The translations under genes and the position numbers were made by a program. The notes under the pieces are model-generated. The model saw nothing but the letters and a program-made list of their open reading frames with translations. It ran no database searches and had not been told where the DNA came from. DNA of 22,444 nucleotides from an uncultured Bacilli bacterium (lineage in GTDB: Bacteria > Bacillota_I > Bacilli_A > RF39 > UBA660): positions 1 to 22,444 of the forward strand of contig CAKOXI010000018.1 in assembly GCA_934130045.1 (NCBI GenBank), read 5' to 3'. Each line of letters begins with the position of its first letter. Position 1 is the first letter of the stretch. Below, one piece after another: positions 14,410 to 21,570 of this stretch.

Positions 14410-15717
14410 ATGTTTGAAAATTTAGGTGATAGATTACAAAACGCTATTGATAAAATAAAAGGATATGGAAAAATAACAGAAGAAAATATTAGTGAGGTAA
14501 CAAGAGAGATACGCCTTGCTTTATTAGAAGCAGATGTTAATTACAAAGTTGTAAAAGAATTTATAAATAATGTTAAGGAAAAAGCATTGGGCGAAGAAGT
14601 TCAAAAAAGTTTAAAACCTAGTGAATTATTCGTTAAGATTGTTAAAGATGAATTAGTTGATTTATTAGGTGGTAATTCAGAACCAATTAATACAGTTGGT
14701 AATCCTGCTATATTAATGCTTGTGGGATTACAGGGAAGTGGTAAAACTACAACTATAGCAAAATTAGCTAATTTTTTAAGAAAAAAACATAATAAAAAGC
14801 CATTACTTGTAGCATGTGATGTGTATAGACCTGCTGCCATTGATCAGTTAAAACAACTTGGTCGTGAACTTAACATTGAAGTATATTCAGAAGGAAAAGG
14901 TGATCCTTTAAAGATTGCTAATAATGCTATTAATTATGCTAAAGAAAATGGTTTTAATTATGTATTAGTAGATACTGCAGGTAGATTACATATTGATGAA
15001 TTTTTGATGCAAGAACTTGAAAACATTAGTAATAGTATTAATCCACAAGAAACAATTTTAGTAATTGATAGTATGATGGGACAAGATGCTATAAATGTAA
15101 TTGAGGGTTTTAATTCAAAATTAAAATTAACTGGGGCAATTTTAACAAAATTAGATGGTGATACTAGGGGTGGAGTTGCTTTATCTGTAAGACATTTGAC
15201 TAATGTTCCAATTAAATTTATTGGTATTAGTGAAAAAATGGATGGTTTAGAAGAATTTCATCCTGATAGAATGGCTACTCGTATTCTTGGTATGGGCGAT
15301 TTAATGACAATGATTGAAAAAGCGGAATCCGTTATTGATCAAGATGAAGTTATGAATGCAGCAAAAAAAATGCAAAAAGGAAATTTTGATTTAGAAGATT
15401 TTTTAAGCCAATTAAAACAAATAAAAAAAATGGGACCACTTGAAAATTTAATAAAATTAATTCCTGGTGCTAAAAAAATGGGATTAAATAATGTTCAGGT
15501 TAATCCTAAGGATATGGCTCATTTAGAGGCAATAATTTTATCAATGACACCTAAGGAAAGAAAACATCCAGAAATAATTAAAGCAAGTAGAAAAATTAGA
15601 ATTGCTAAAGGATCAGGTAGAACAGTTGAAGAAGTAAATAGACTTTTAAAACAATTTGAACAAATGAAAACTATGATGAAACAATTTAAAAATGGAAATT
15701 TTAAAATGCCATTTTAA
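14410..15717 (+). CDS. ffh: Signal recognition particle protein Ffh
   Basis: 435 aa GTPase that binds SRP RNA and signal sequences emerging from ribosomes and docks on FtsY. N domain about 1-90. The G domain has Walker A GLQGSGKT (106-113), CDVYRPAAIDQL, DTAGR (188-192) and TKLDG (246-250). The methionine-rich M domain runs from about 295 (LGMGDLMTMIEKAE) to 430; KASRKIRIAKGSGRTVEEVN (391-410) is the RNA-binding helix-turn-helix. The ATG follows ATTAGGTGATTATAA. The family length is normal apart from a short M-rich tail. The SRP RNA gene is not visible in this window. Confidence 0.97.
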   Translation: MFENLGDRLQNAIDKIKGYGKITEENISEVTREIRLALLEADVNYKVVKEFINNVKEKALGEEVQKSLKPSELFVKIVKDELVDLLGGNSEPINTVGNPAILMLVGLQGSGKTTTIAKLANFLRKKHNKKPLLVACDVYRPAAIDQLKQLGRELNIEVYSEGKGDPLKIANNAINYAKENGFNYVLVDTAGRLHIDEFLMQELENISNSINPQETILVIDSMMGQDAINVIEGFNSKLKLTGAILTKLDGDTRGGVALSVRHLTNVPIKFIGISEKMDGLEEFHPDRMATRILGMGDLMTMIEKAESVIDQDEVMNAAKKMQKGNFDLEDFLSQLKQIKKMGPLENLIKLIPGAKKMGLNNVQVNPKDMAHLEAIILSMTPKERKHPEIIKASRKIRIAKGSGRTVEEVNRLLKQFEQMKTMMKQFKNGNFKMPF

Positions 15718-15721
15718 AACA

Positions 15722-15751
15722 AAAAAAGATTAAAGTGATTTAATCTTTTTT
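15722..15751. terminator. Bidirectional terminator between ffh and the lipoprotein gene
   Basis: Perfect 13-bp stem (15722-15734 with 15739-15751) around GTGA, core GATTAAA/TTTAATC, with T runs on both strands. It begins 4 bp after the ffh stop, and the convergent lipoprotein gene ends in its right arm. Confidence 0.85.
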
Positions 15752-16208
15752 ATTCGCATTGAGCACCAGCTGATTTATAAATATTAACTATACCATCAAT
15801 TAGTAATTTGTTGTCATCATTTACATAATTCTTCATAATACTATTATCTTCAATATATTTTTCTAAATCCATTTCATTATAATTTATAGTTACTGTAGAT
15901 ATTAATTTATTATCTGAAATTTCAATATTATAGTCATATCCACCATAATTATCATTTGAGTTACTATATAATTCTTCTATGTATTCTTTTAAATTATTTA
16001 AAACACTAGGATCATCAGAAGTAACTGTTTCTACACTTACAACTTTTTCAGCTGTATCGTTTACACCATAAATTTTATATTCATTGGACATAGTATAGGA
16101 AGAATTTGTTTGTGTTAAGTTACAAGTTTTTAAAACTTCTTTATTATTACAACCAGATAATAATATAATTGTTAATGATAACATTCCTAATTTGAAAAAT
16201 TTTTTCAT
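15750..16208 (-). CDS. Small secreted lipoprotein, function unknown
   Basis: 152 aa. The N-terminus is a lipoprotein signal peptide: MKKFFK, a hydrophobic run, then lipobox LLSGC with the modified Cys at about 20. The mature part is acidic, with SNSNDNYGGYDYN in the middle, and ends SAGAQCE. The TCNL cysteine after the signal and the near-terminal one could form a disulfide. It resembles the small DUF1307/YehR-type lipoproteins of Bacillota in layout, but I am not certain of the family. I chose the start at 16208 from GGGAGGTATTT and the signal peptide; the frame is open 30 codons further upstream without meaning. It has its own promoter. Confidence 0.8.
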   Translation of the reverse strand: MKKFFKLGMLSLTIILLSGCNNKEVLKTCNLTQTNSSYTMSNEYKIYGVNDTAEKVVSVETVTSDDPSVLNNLKEYIEELYSNSNDNYGGYDYNIEISDNKLISTVTINYNEMDLEKYIEDNSIMKNYVNDDNKLLIDGIVNIYKSAGAQCE

Positions 16209-16224
16209 AAATACCTCCCTCATC

Positions 16225-16254
16225 ATTATAACATTTATTATGTATTTTTTACAA
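16225..16254 (-). promoter_or_regulatory. Predicted promoter of the lipoprotein gene (extended -10)
   Basis: Minus strand: TTGTAA (16254-16249), 18-bp spacer, TGT then TATAAT (16230-16225). The start would be near 16218, within the GGGAGG ribosome site, so the leader is about 10 nt. Confidence 0.6.
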
Positions 16255-16302
16255 TAAATAAATTTAATGAGACAAATACCATATTCAAAAAAATTCAATC
16301 AT

Positions 16303-16316
16303 CATATCATAAAGTA
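16303..16316 (+). promoter_or_regulatory. Possible sporulation-sigma -10 motif before the coat gene
   Basis: CATATCATA (16303-16311) and CATAAAGTA (16308-16316) both fit the CATANNNTA pattern of mother-cell sigma-K type promoters. No well-spaced -35 is found: an ATATT at 16281-16285 is 17 bp away, too far for sigma-E. It is listed only because the next gene looks like a coat protein. Confidence 0.25.
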
Positions 16317-16329
16317 GATAAGGGGGAAT

Positions 16330-16680
16330 ATGTTCATGTTATTTAATAAAAGATGTTGTGGACCTGTTGGACCTGTTAATTTTGGACCAATACCACAAGA
16401 AAACTGTTGTGATGGAGGAAATTTTGCTCAAGCTGCAATGCCACAAACAGATAGATGTTGTCAAAATATGAATCAAACAAGAGAACAATGTATAGTAGAA
16501 CCAACTATTAATAAATGTATTGAAAAAGAATTTTATCATGAAGTACCACATGTATGCCCAATACATACACATGTAATAAATCGTCATATATATAATCATA
16601 GCTATACACCACAATACACTTGTTCAGAAGAAAATCAAGTTTGTAATATTGACAATGGACCATGTTGTAAATTTGTTTAA
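16330..16680 (+). CDS. CotD-like cysteine/histidine-rich spore coat protein
   Basis: 116 aa with 13 Cys, many in CC pairs (RCCGP, NCCDGG, RCCQN, PCCKF), and a central His-rich block from FYHEVPHVCPIHTHVINRHI to NHSYTP. The His-spaced core followed by a closing CC pair is the layout of inner spore coat protein D. No signal peptide. AGGGGG precedes two possible ATG starts, 16330 and 16336; the second has better spacing (9 instead of 3 bases), so the true product may be 114 aa. It has a strong terminator. If the family call is right, the organism keeps sporulation genes. The alternative is an unrelated metal-binding, disulfide-rich protein. Confidence 0.65.
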   Translation: MFMLFNKRCCGPVGPVNFGPIPQENCCDGGNFAQAAMPQTDRCCQNMNQTREQCIVEPTINKCIEKEFYHEVPHVCPIHTHVINRHIYNHSYTPQYTCSEENQVCNIDNGPCCKFV

Positions 16681-16704
16681 AGAATAGTTTTCCTATTCTT
16701 TTTT
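16679..16704 (+). terminator. Intrinsic terminator of the coat-like gene
   Basis: Perfect 9-bp stem AAAGAATAG/CTATTCTTT with a 5-nt loop, ending in a run of six T. It starts at the stop codon of the CotD-like gene. Confidence 0.85.
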
Positions 16705-16705
16705 C

Positions 16706-16734
16706 TTGTTTAAATTTTACAAAAAGTTTATAAT
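16706..16734 (+). promoter_or_regulatory. Predicted sigma-A promoter of the 201-aa anchored protein
   Basis: TTGTTT (16706-16711), 17-bp spacer, TATAAT (16729-16734). The start would fall at about 16741, the first base of the AGGTGG ribosome site, so the leader is about 10 nt. It follows the previous terminator directly. Confidence 0.65.
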
Positions 16735-16750
16735 AATAATAGGTGGTAAT

Positions 16751-17356
16751 ATGAAAAAAAATTTAATAAGGTATTCTTTTATTATAATTATTTTGATTAG
16801 TTATATTATTGTAAATAAAGGTTTTAATAAAAAAGGTTATTCTCAAAAAATTATCCTAGATGATAATTATGATTGGAAATGTGCAGTAGATGATGAATTT
16901 TTAAATATTTCAAAATATGAAAAAAATGTATTTAATATAATTGCAAAAAAAGAGGGATTGACAGAGATAAAATGTTCATATAATAATTTAAATAATAATG
17001 ATAATAATATTATAAAAATATATAATATTTTAATTGATTCAAATAAAAAAATTAAAATTGATGACCCAAAAGAATATAGAAAATTTAATTTTGAAACAGC
17101 ATATGGGAGTGTAAATATTGTGGCAAATTATGCATTAACTGCTACAGGTTTTGCAGGAGCTAGTAATACAATTTTTTACCTAAAAGATAATAGTTTATAT
17201 TTATATATTTATGATGGTGATGATGATTTATTAGCTAGTGGAGTAAACAAAATTTATTATGAAAATGACAGTTCTCAAGTAATTACTGCAATATTGAATA
17301 AAGATTCTAATGTAATTAAGAATTTATCATATATAAATTATGTTTATGCTGATTAA
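16751..17356 (+). CDS. Signal-anchored extracytoplasmic protein, function unknown
   Basis: 201 aa. MKKNLIRYS plus a hydrophobic stretch to about residue 22 forms a signal anchor with no obvious cleavage site. The outer part starts with a region (about 35-95, NYDWKCAVDDEFLNIS ... LTEIKCSY) that reads like a small beta-sandwich of the chagasin or Big type, with two Cys that could form a disulfide. A second region (about 118-201, YGSVNIVANYALTATGFAGASNTIFYL) is also beta-rich. The fold suggestion is weak. The start is fixed by AGGTGGTAAT; the frame is open upstream across the promoter. Monocistronic, facing the double-XRE gene. Confidence 0.75.
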   Translation: MKKNLIRYSFIIIILISYIIVNKGFNKKGYSQKIILDDNYDWKCAVDDEFLNISKYEKNVFNIIAKKEGLTEIKCSYNNLNNNDNNIIKIYNILIDSNKKIKIDDPKEYRKFNFETAYGSVNIVANYALTATGFAGASNTIFYLKDNSLYLYIYDGDDDLLASGVNKIYYENDSSQVITAILNKDSNVIKNLSYINYVYAD

Positions 17357-17357
17357 A

Positions 17358-17380
17358 CTATTTTGCAAAAAAAAAAATAG
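17358..17380. terminator. Weak hairpin in a convergent gap
   Basis: CTATTTT (17358-17364) can pair with AAAATAG (17374-17380) across a poly-A loop, in the 29-bp gap between the convergent 201-aa and double-XRE genes. There is no T run after the stem on the plus strand, so it is a poor terminator; it is the only candidate in the gap. Confidence 0.25.
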
Positions 17381-17385
17381 AATTT

Positions 17386-17829
17386 CTAATTTTTCTTATC
17401 AATTCTACCACATAACCAATCTAGTGAAATATTAAATTTGGTTGCTATACTATAAGCAAAGACAGTTAATATTAAAGTTTTGCCATTTTCATAAGCACTT
17501 ATGGTAGAATGAGAAGTATTTAATAATTTTGCTAAATCATTTTGACTTAGATTAAATTTTTTTCTTAAATCAAAAATTCTTTTTCCAATTATTTTCTTGT
17601 CTATTTCATTTTTTACATTATCATAATTTTTATCATTAGATAAATTTACTATATAATCCATAGATAAGTTATAAAGATTACACAAATCATTTAAGTGTTT
17701 TAGTGGAATAAATGTTTCGCCAGTTTCCCATCTATTGTATGTTGATTTACTGACATTTAATTTTAATGCTATTTGTCTTTGTGTAAGATCATTATTTTCT
17801 CTTAAATTTTTTAATTTTTCAAAAATCAT
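17386..17829 (-). CDS. Regulator with two tandem XRE helix-turn-helix domains
   Basis: 147 aa, almost entirely two Cro/C1-type HTH domains. The first is at about 1-60 (LTQRQIALKLNVSKSTYNRWETG). The second is at about 80-140 (LSQNDLAKLLNTSHSTISAYENG). A 20-residue acidic/lysine linker joins them and no effector domain is seen. A single polypeptide could thus bind DNA like a covalent dimer. The ATG has an AGGTGAAG site. Upstream, a perfect 14-bp palindrome (17863-17876) lies between it and the divergent small gene and could be its operator. Typical of phage- or plasmid-like regulators, but no other mobile genes surround it. Target genes unknown. Confidence 0.85.
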   Translation of the reverse strand: MIFEKLKNLRENNDLTQRQIALKLNVSKSTYNRWETGETFIPLKHLNDLCNLYNLSMDYIVNLSNDKNYDNVKNEIDKKIIGKRIFDLRKKFNLSQNDLAKLLNTSHSTISAYENGKTLILTVFAYSIATKFNISLDWLCGRIDKKN

Positions 17830-17862
17830 ATACTACTTCACCTATATATAATTTTCTCATTA

Positions 17863-17876
17863 AATAAAATTTTATT
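17863..17876. promoter_or_regulatory. 14-bp palindrome, possible XRE operator
   Basis: AATAAAATTTTATT is a perfect palindrome 34 bp upstream of the double-XRE start and 33 bp upstream of the extended -10 of the divergent small gene. In A/T-rich DNA this can occur by chance. Confidence 0.3.
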
Positions 17877-17905
17877 AATTTTTGTCCCCTATATGCGACC
17901 GATTG

Positions 17906-17914
17906 TGCTATAAT
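17906..17914 (+). promoter_or_regulatory. Extended -10 promoter of the 66-aa gene
   Basis: TGCTATAAT is a perfect extended -10 element. No -35 box stands at normal spacing. The start would be near 17921, with AAGGAG at 17929-17934. Confidence 0.55.
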
Positions 17915-17941
17915 ATATAATATAAGACAAGGAGAAAAATT

Positions 17942-18142
17942 ATGAATTATTTTATTAAACAATATTATAATCTTTTATTAAAACTAGAAAGTTATAAAAA
18001 AAATTTAGTTTCTAAAAAAACTAAATTAAATAATGGATTAGATATATATTCTAAATATTTAGATGAGATAGATAATTTATTATTAGAAAAATATATAAAA
18101 ATAGAGGAAATATTAAATGAGTTTAATGAACAAAATTATTAA
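17942..18142 (+). CDS. Small helical protein, 66 aa
   Basis: Not recognised. Lysine-, leucine- and tyrosine-rich, with heptad-like spacing of Leu/Ile (LLLKLESYKKNL, DEIDNLLLEKYIKIEEIL), so it is probably a short coiled coil or helical hairpin. No signal peptide. Support as a real gene comes from a perfect extended -10, an AAGGAG site 7 bases before the ATG and a clean frame. Its last 20 bp overlap the convergent pseudouridine synthase gene tail to tail. It is divergent from the double-XRE regulator, which may control it. Confidence 0.6.
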   Translation: MNYFIKQYYNLLLKLESYKKNLVSKKTKLNNGLDIYSKYLDEIDNLLLEKYIKIEEILNEFNEQNY

Positions 18143-18971
18143 AGTAAGCAGGTATATTAATTTCAAATGTAAGAATTTTTTTATCATTTGGATCTGAAAT
18201 AATAAGTTTGTTTGCATGTAGGCAAAAATAATTTGTTTTAAATTTTTTGTCTCCATATTTTTTGTCCCCAACAATACTATTACCAATACTTTGCATAGCA
18301 ACACGTATTTGATTTTTTCTACCAGTTTTTATCTCAATATCTAAAAGGGAATAGTTTTGATTTGATTTAATAACTTTATAACAAGTTATAGCTTTTTTCC
18401 CAGTGTTATTTTTTGTTGCAAAAACATATAAATTATCAGTTTCTTTTAAATACTGAATAATGGTGTCATTGCTCCTTTTAGGAATACCTTCTACAATAGC
18501 TTGATATCCTCTATATTTAACTAATGAATCCCAATTATTTTGGTATATACTTTGTATTTTTGTACTTTTAGCAAACATTACTATTCCAGATGTTTCCCTA
18601 TCAAGTCTATGAATAACAAAAACTTTAGAATTTTTGTTATTTTTTTTTAAATATTCACTAACAAAATGATATAGGGTTTTTTCTCTTTCTTTATTTGTAC
18701 TAATTGTAAGTAGATTAGATGGTTTATTAACTACAATTATGTTTTTATCTTCGTAAATTATTTCTATATTATTATTTATTTTTGTATTAAAATTATTAAT
18801 AGTAATAGAATCATTACATTTTAAATTGTAATTATAGTGTGTTACTTTTTTATTATTAACAAGTATTTGATTATTTGCTAATTTCTTTTTAGCTTCTTTA
18901 TGAGAATATTTTAATTCTTCTATTAAGTAATTTATTAAAATTGTATCTTTATTTACTATATAATTTTTCAT
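18123..18971 (-). CDS. RluA/RluD-family pseudouridine synthase
   Basis: 282 aa. An N-terminal S4-like RNA-binding region at about 10-60 (AKKKLANNQILVNNKKV) leads into the catalytic domain: IIVVNKPSNLL, then HRLDRETSG (121-129) with catalytic Asp124, KYRGYQAIVEG, IKTGRKNQIRVAMQSIG, and the closing FCLHANKLII. It isomerises uridines in rRNA or tRNA; which sites cannot be told. The ATG at 18971 follows a GGGTG site; a GTG three codons earlier is part of that site. Its 3' end overlaps the 66-aa gene by 20 bp, with no terminator visible between them. Confidence 0.93.
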   Translation of the reverse strand: MKNYIVNKDTILINYLIEELKYSHKEAKKKLANNQILVNNKKVTHYNYNLKCNDSITINNFNTKINNNIEIIYEDKNIIVVNKPSNLLTISTNKEREKTLYHFVSEYLKKNNKNSKVFVIHRLDRETSGIVMFAKSTKIQSIYQNNWDSLVKYRGYQAIVEGIPKRSNDTIIQYLKETDNLYVFATKNNTGKKAITCYKVIKSNQNYSLLDIEIKTGRKNQIRVAMQSIGNSIVGDKKYGDKKFKTNYFCLHANKLIISDPNDKKILTFEINIPAYFNNFVH

Positions 18972-18988
18972 ATTTAACACCCAAAATA

Positions 18989-19017
18989 ATAATACACTAT
19001 AATTTTAAAATTTTAAA
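18989..19017 (-). promoter_or_regulatory. Predicted promoter of the pseudouridine synthase gene
   Basis: Minus strand: TTTAAA (19017-19012), 17-bp spacer, TATTAT (18994-18989). The start would be near 18982 at the GGGTG ribosome site. Weak, and the -35 overlaps the end of the carboxypeptidase gene. Confidence 0.35.
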
Positions 19018-19597
19018 TATTATTTTCTAAATATTCTTCTAAAGTTAAATTATTTTTAGTTATTTCTAAAGCACATTTTCCTACATATCTATAATGCCAT
19101 GGTTCATATTTAAATCCTGTTATATTTTGTTTATCAGAGGGATATCTTAATATAAAACCATAATTAGGAGCATTTTTTATCATCCAAGAAAATTCTTTTG
19201 TATTACTAAAATTATTGTAATCGCCATCTGAACCCCTTACGTCCACTGCAAGTCCTGTTTGATGTTCAGAGTGTCCAGGTTTAGCAGAACAAGCATTAGC
19301 ATATTCACTACCATATTTTAATACATAATTGTCGTATAATTTTTTTTGATATTCAAAACTTCTATATGTTGATTCTGCCTTTATGTTTAAATTTTCATTT
19401 TTAGCATCACTACATAATTTTTCAAACCATTCTTTAGCATCACTCCTTAAATATTTAGTATCAATAGAATATAATTCATTAATTTTTTCTAAATTATTAG
19501 GTATAAATTGTTGATACAACATATTATTTTTGTTTACAAGTACCAATAAATCATCTGGATTTTCAATTAATTTTATATTTTTATAGAAATTATTCAT
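19013..19597 (-). CDS. VanY-type D-alanyl-D-alanine carboxypeptidase without visible export signal
   Basis: 194 aa, peptidase M15B type. DDLLVLVNKNN near the N-terminus is the usual lead-in of the family. The zinc motif SEHQTGLAVDV supplies His112 and Asp119, and EPWHYR supplies the catalytic Glu165 and third ligand His168. STYRSFEYQKKLY (76-88) holds the conserved Arg79. Such enzymes trim the last D-Ala from peptidoglycan stems. Most have an N-terminal signal or membrane anchor; here the protein starts MNNFYKNIKL with no hydrophobic stretch. The start is well supported by GGTGATTAA. Either it acts inside on precursors or fragments, or it leaves by another route. Confidence 0.88.
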   Translation of the reverse strand: MNNFYKNIKLIENPDDLLVLVNKNNMLYQQFIPNNLEKINELYSIDTKYLRSDAKEWFEKLCSDAKNENLNIKAESTYRSFEYQKKLYDNYVLKYGSEYANACSAKPGHSEHQTGLAVDVRGSDGDYNNFSNTKEFSWMIKNAPNYGFILRYPSDKQNITGFKYEPWHYRYVGKCALEITKNNLTLEEYLENNI

Positions 19598-19611
19598 TTA
19601 ATCACCATATT

Positions 19612-19640
19612 ATTCTATGCGATTAATAAATTTATATTAA
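19612..19640 (-). promoter_or_regulatory. Predicted promoter of the VanY-type gene
   Basis: Minus strand: TTAATA (19640-19635), 17-bp spacer, TAGAAT (19617-19612). The start would be near 19605, inside the GGTGAT ribosome site (19606-19601). Confidence 0.45.
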
Positions 19641-19663
19641 AATAAAAAGAAGCAGAGTTAATT

Positions 19664-21355
19664 TTATTCCATTACTGTTGGATTAAAATTTTCAATTGCT
19701 TCTACTAATTTAGGATGTCTTATAACAAAATGTATAATAGGGTTAGAACTTTTTGATAGAATAACATAATTATCTTTTAAAATAGTTATATTTATATTAT
19801 TAAATATTTTATAGTCGTTAATAGTAATATTATAATTTTTTAAAGTTTTTGCGTATTCTTTTGTACTATTTAGGTGTTCTAAATATTCTTCATAACTGTA
19901 TTTTATTTTTTTTTGATAAAACATATTTTCTAGTTGAAGATATATATCATTAAAATCATTTTTATCTAATGAATAAATAATATCATTTATTTCATTATTT
20001 TTTAGAATTAATTTTATATTTTTTTCTTCTTCATTTTTATATGATAATATATTATCAATATCATCTTTTGGAATATTGTTTCTTTTTAAGATTTTAATAA
20101 GTAGTTCATCATTTATAGTAAATAGAGGCAATGAAGATAATATTCTTTTTCTATTACCTTTAATATTTGTATCATTTAGTAAAAATAATTTATATTCTTC
20201 TTTTTGTTCTTTTCTATAAATATTCATAAGAGAATTTGCTTTTTTTAACAATAATTCTGATTTTTCTTTATAATATTCAACTTCTTTATTATTAGTTGTT
20301 AAATAATATTTTCCTCTTTCGTGAGACCCATTAATACATTCACCCATTAAAGCAACACTACCAGATACATAATTTAAGTGGTTATATATATTTGTTTTAT
20401 TATTTTTTAAATAGTAGGGTGTTATTTGACCTGTCATATAAATGGGAATCCAACTTTCAAGTCCTAACATCATTTCATTAAAAGGTCTATCTAAATTATG
20501 GATTATATTTAAGTGTAATCCTTTTTTTAGACACATCGCAATTCCAAACATCCAACTTTTACCAAATTTAATATCACTCGCCATATCTTCCATAGGCATA
20601 TCACTACACATAAAAATATTTTCCATAGATTTTGACAAAACTGCACCCTTAAAAAAATCAAGTTCTCCTTTTTTCATTTCTTCTATTCCATAGTATGATT
20701 TTGTTTTTGCTTTATAAAATGGAATATAAGGTACTTTTAATTCATCAAATTTAATTGCTTTTATATAATCATTTAGATTAAAATCATCTAAATTTTTTAA
20801 AAATTTATCTATTTGATTATCATTAGTTATTTTATTATTTAATATCCAATTTTTAATTTTTTCTTCATTTATTTCATCAATATTACAATTAAATAAAATG
20901 CTTAAACTTTTTTTAGAGTCTTCACTACTATATTTTTTTACTATATAACTAGTTAATTCATTTATAAATCCTTGCTTATTAGAAGGAATTCTATTACCGT
21001 TTCTAATTCTTGAAAGATATGATGCATCAAAATTTAAAAATTTAGCTAATTCACTAGCATTTATATCAAGGCATACAATTAGTTTATTTAAGTTACATCT
21101 TATAATTTCAAAATCGATTTCTGTATTATTAATAGTTTTATTAAATTCATTAAAAATGTCTTCTTTTTTATATTTTTCTTTTGAAAGTATGGATAAGGAT
21201 TCACTAATTTTTTTTAAATTTTCATTATTAGGAATTCTATTACCACTTTTGTATCTACTTATTATTGATTCAGAAAGATTAGAGTATTTAGCAATATTTT
21301 TAGAACTACATCCAATTAAATTTATATACTTATTTAAAACATCATTAAACTTCAT
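19664..21355 (-). CDS. Large regulator-like protein: two XRE-type HTH domains plus an unassigned C-terminal region
   Basis: 563 aa. Two helix-turn-helix units lie at about 1-60 (LSESIISRYKSGNRIP) and 88-150 (FDASYLSRIRNGNRIP); both share the SGNRIP/NGNRIP turn, pointing to an internal duplication. From about 210 a different domain begins: KSMENIFMCSDMPMEDMASD, KSWMFGIAMCLKKGLHLNIIH, NLDRPFNEMMLGLESWIP and YMTGQITPYY are strikingly well-formed motifs and suggest a ligand-sensing or enzymatic core. The last 150 residues are lysine- and asparagine-rich. No membrane segment. I do not recognise the C-terminal region. The ATG has a GGTGATTAA site. Probably a one-component sensor; ligand and targets unknown. 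Confidence 0.75.
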   Translation of the reverse strand: MKFNDVLNKYINLIGCSSKNIAKYSNLSESIISRYKSGNRIPNNENLKKISESLSILSKEKYKKEDIFNEFNKTINNTEIDFEIIRCNLNKLIVCLDINASELAKFLNFDASYLSRIRNGNRIPSNKQGFINELTSYIVKKYSSEDSKKSLSILFNCNIDEINEEKIKNWILNNKITNDNQIDKFLKNLDDFNLNDYIKAIKFDELKVPYIPFYKAKTKSYYGIEEMKKGELDFFKGAVLSKSMENIFMCSDMPMEDMASDIKFGKSWMFGIAMCLKKGLHLNIIHNLDRPFNEMMLGLESWIPIYMTGQITPYYLKNNKTNIYNHLNYVSGSVALMGECINGSHERGKYYLTTNNKEVEYYKEKSELLLKKANSLMNIYRKEQKEEYKLFLLNDTNIKGNRKRILSSLPLFTINDELLIKILKRNNIPKDDIDNILSYKNEEEKNIKLILKNNEINDIIYSLDKNDFNDIYLQLENMFYQKKIKYSYEEYLEHLNSTKEYAKTLKNYNITINDYKIFNNINITILKDNYVILSKSSNPIIHFVIRHPKLVEAIENFNPTVME

Positions 21356-21367
21356 ATTTAATCACCA

Positions 21368-21395
21368 TTTATAATATATCAAAATAATCTGTTAA
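21368..21395 (-). promoter_or_regulatory. Predicted promoter of the 563-aa regulator gene
   Basis: Minus strand: TTAACA (21395-21390), 16-bp spacer, TATAAA (21373-21368). The -10 ends only one base before the GGTGAT ribosome site, so the normal start point would cut into that site; a neighbouring TATATT (21378-21373) may be the true -10. Confidence 0.4.
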
Positions 21396-21442
21396 AAAAA
21401 ATATTTTTTATAAATTAAATAAAAATTTACTAAATAGTCAAT

Positions 21443-21475
21443 GACATTTTGACAATAATTCTTTGTAACAATGTC
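21443..21475. promoter_or_regulatory. Possible operator between the regulator and the zinc-ribbon genes
   Basis: GACATT (21443-21448) and AATGTC (21470-21475) form an inverted repeat around a consensus TTGACA (21449-21454). A TCTAAT lies 19 bp after that -35 and a TATAAT further on (21480-21485), so this is a candidate control region for the rightward zinc-ribbon genes. A second TATAAT lies at 21534-21539. The rest of the 215-bp gap is plain A/T-rich DNA. Confidence 0.3.
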
Positions 21476-21570
21476 TAATTATAATATACTAAATATAACA
21501 AATTATGTATTTTTTTTGTTATTTTAGTTTATTTATAATATGTCTTAATAATAAGTAGAGGAGTGATATT

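Noticed and set aside
16339..16614. Minus-strand frame opposite the coat-like gene
   Set aside because: Tryptophan/cysteine/methionine-rich mirror of the Cys/His-rich plus-strand gene, without a ribosome site or promoter.
18113..18304. Extra minus-strand frame at the end of the pseudouridine synthase gene
   Set aside because: Out of frame with a well-conserved coding region and with no ribosome site.
20442..20693. Plus-strand frames inside the 563-aa regulator gene (also 21156-21374)
   Set aside because: Antisense shadows; the minus-strand frame carries two clear HTH units and conserved motifs.
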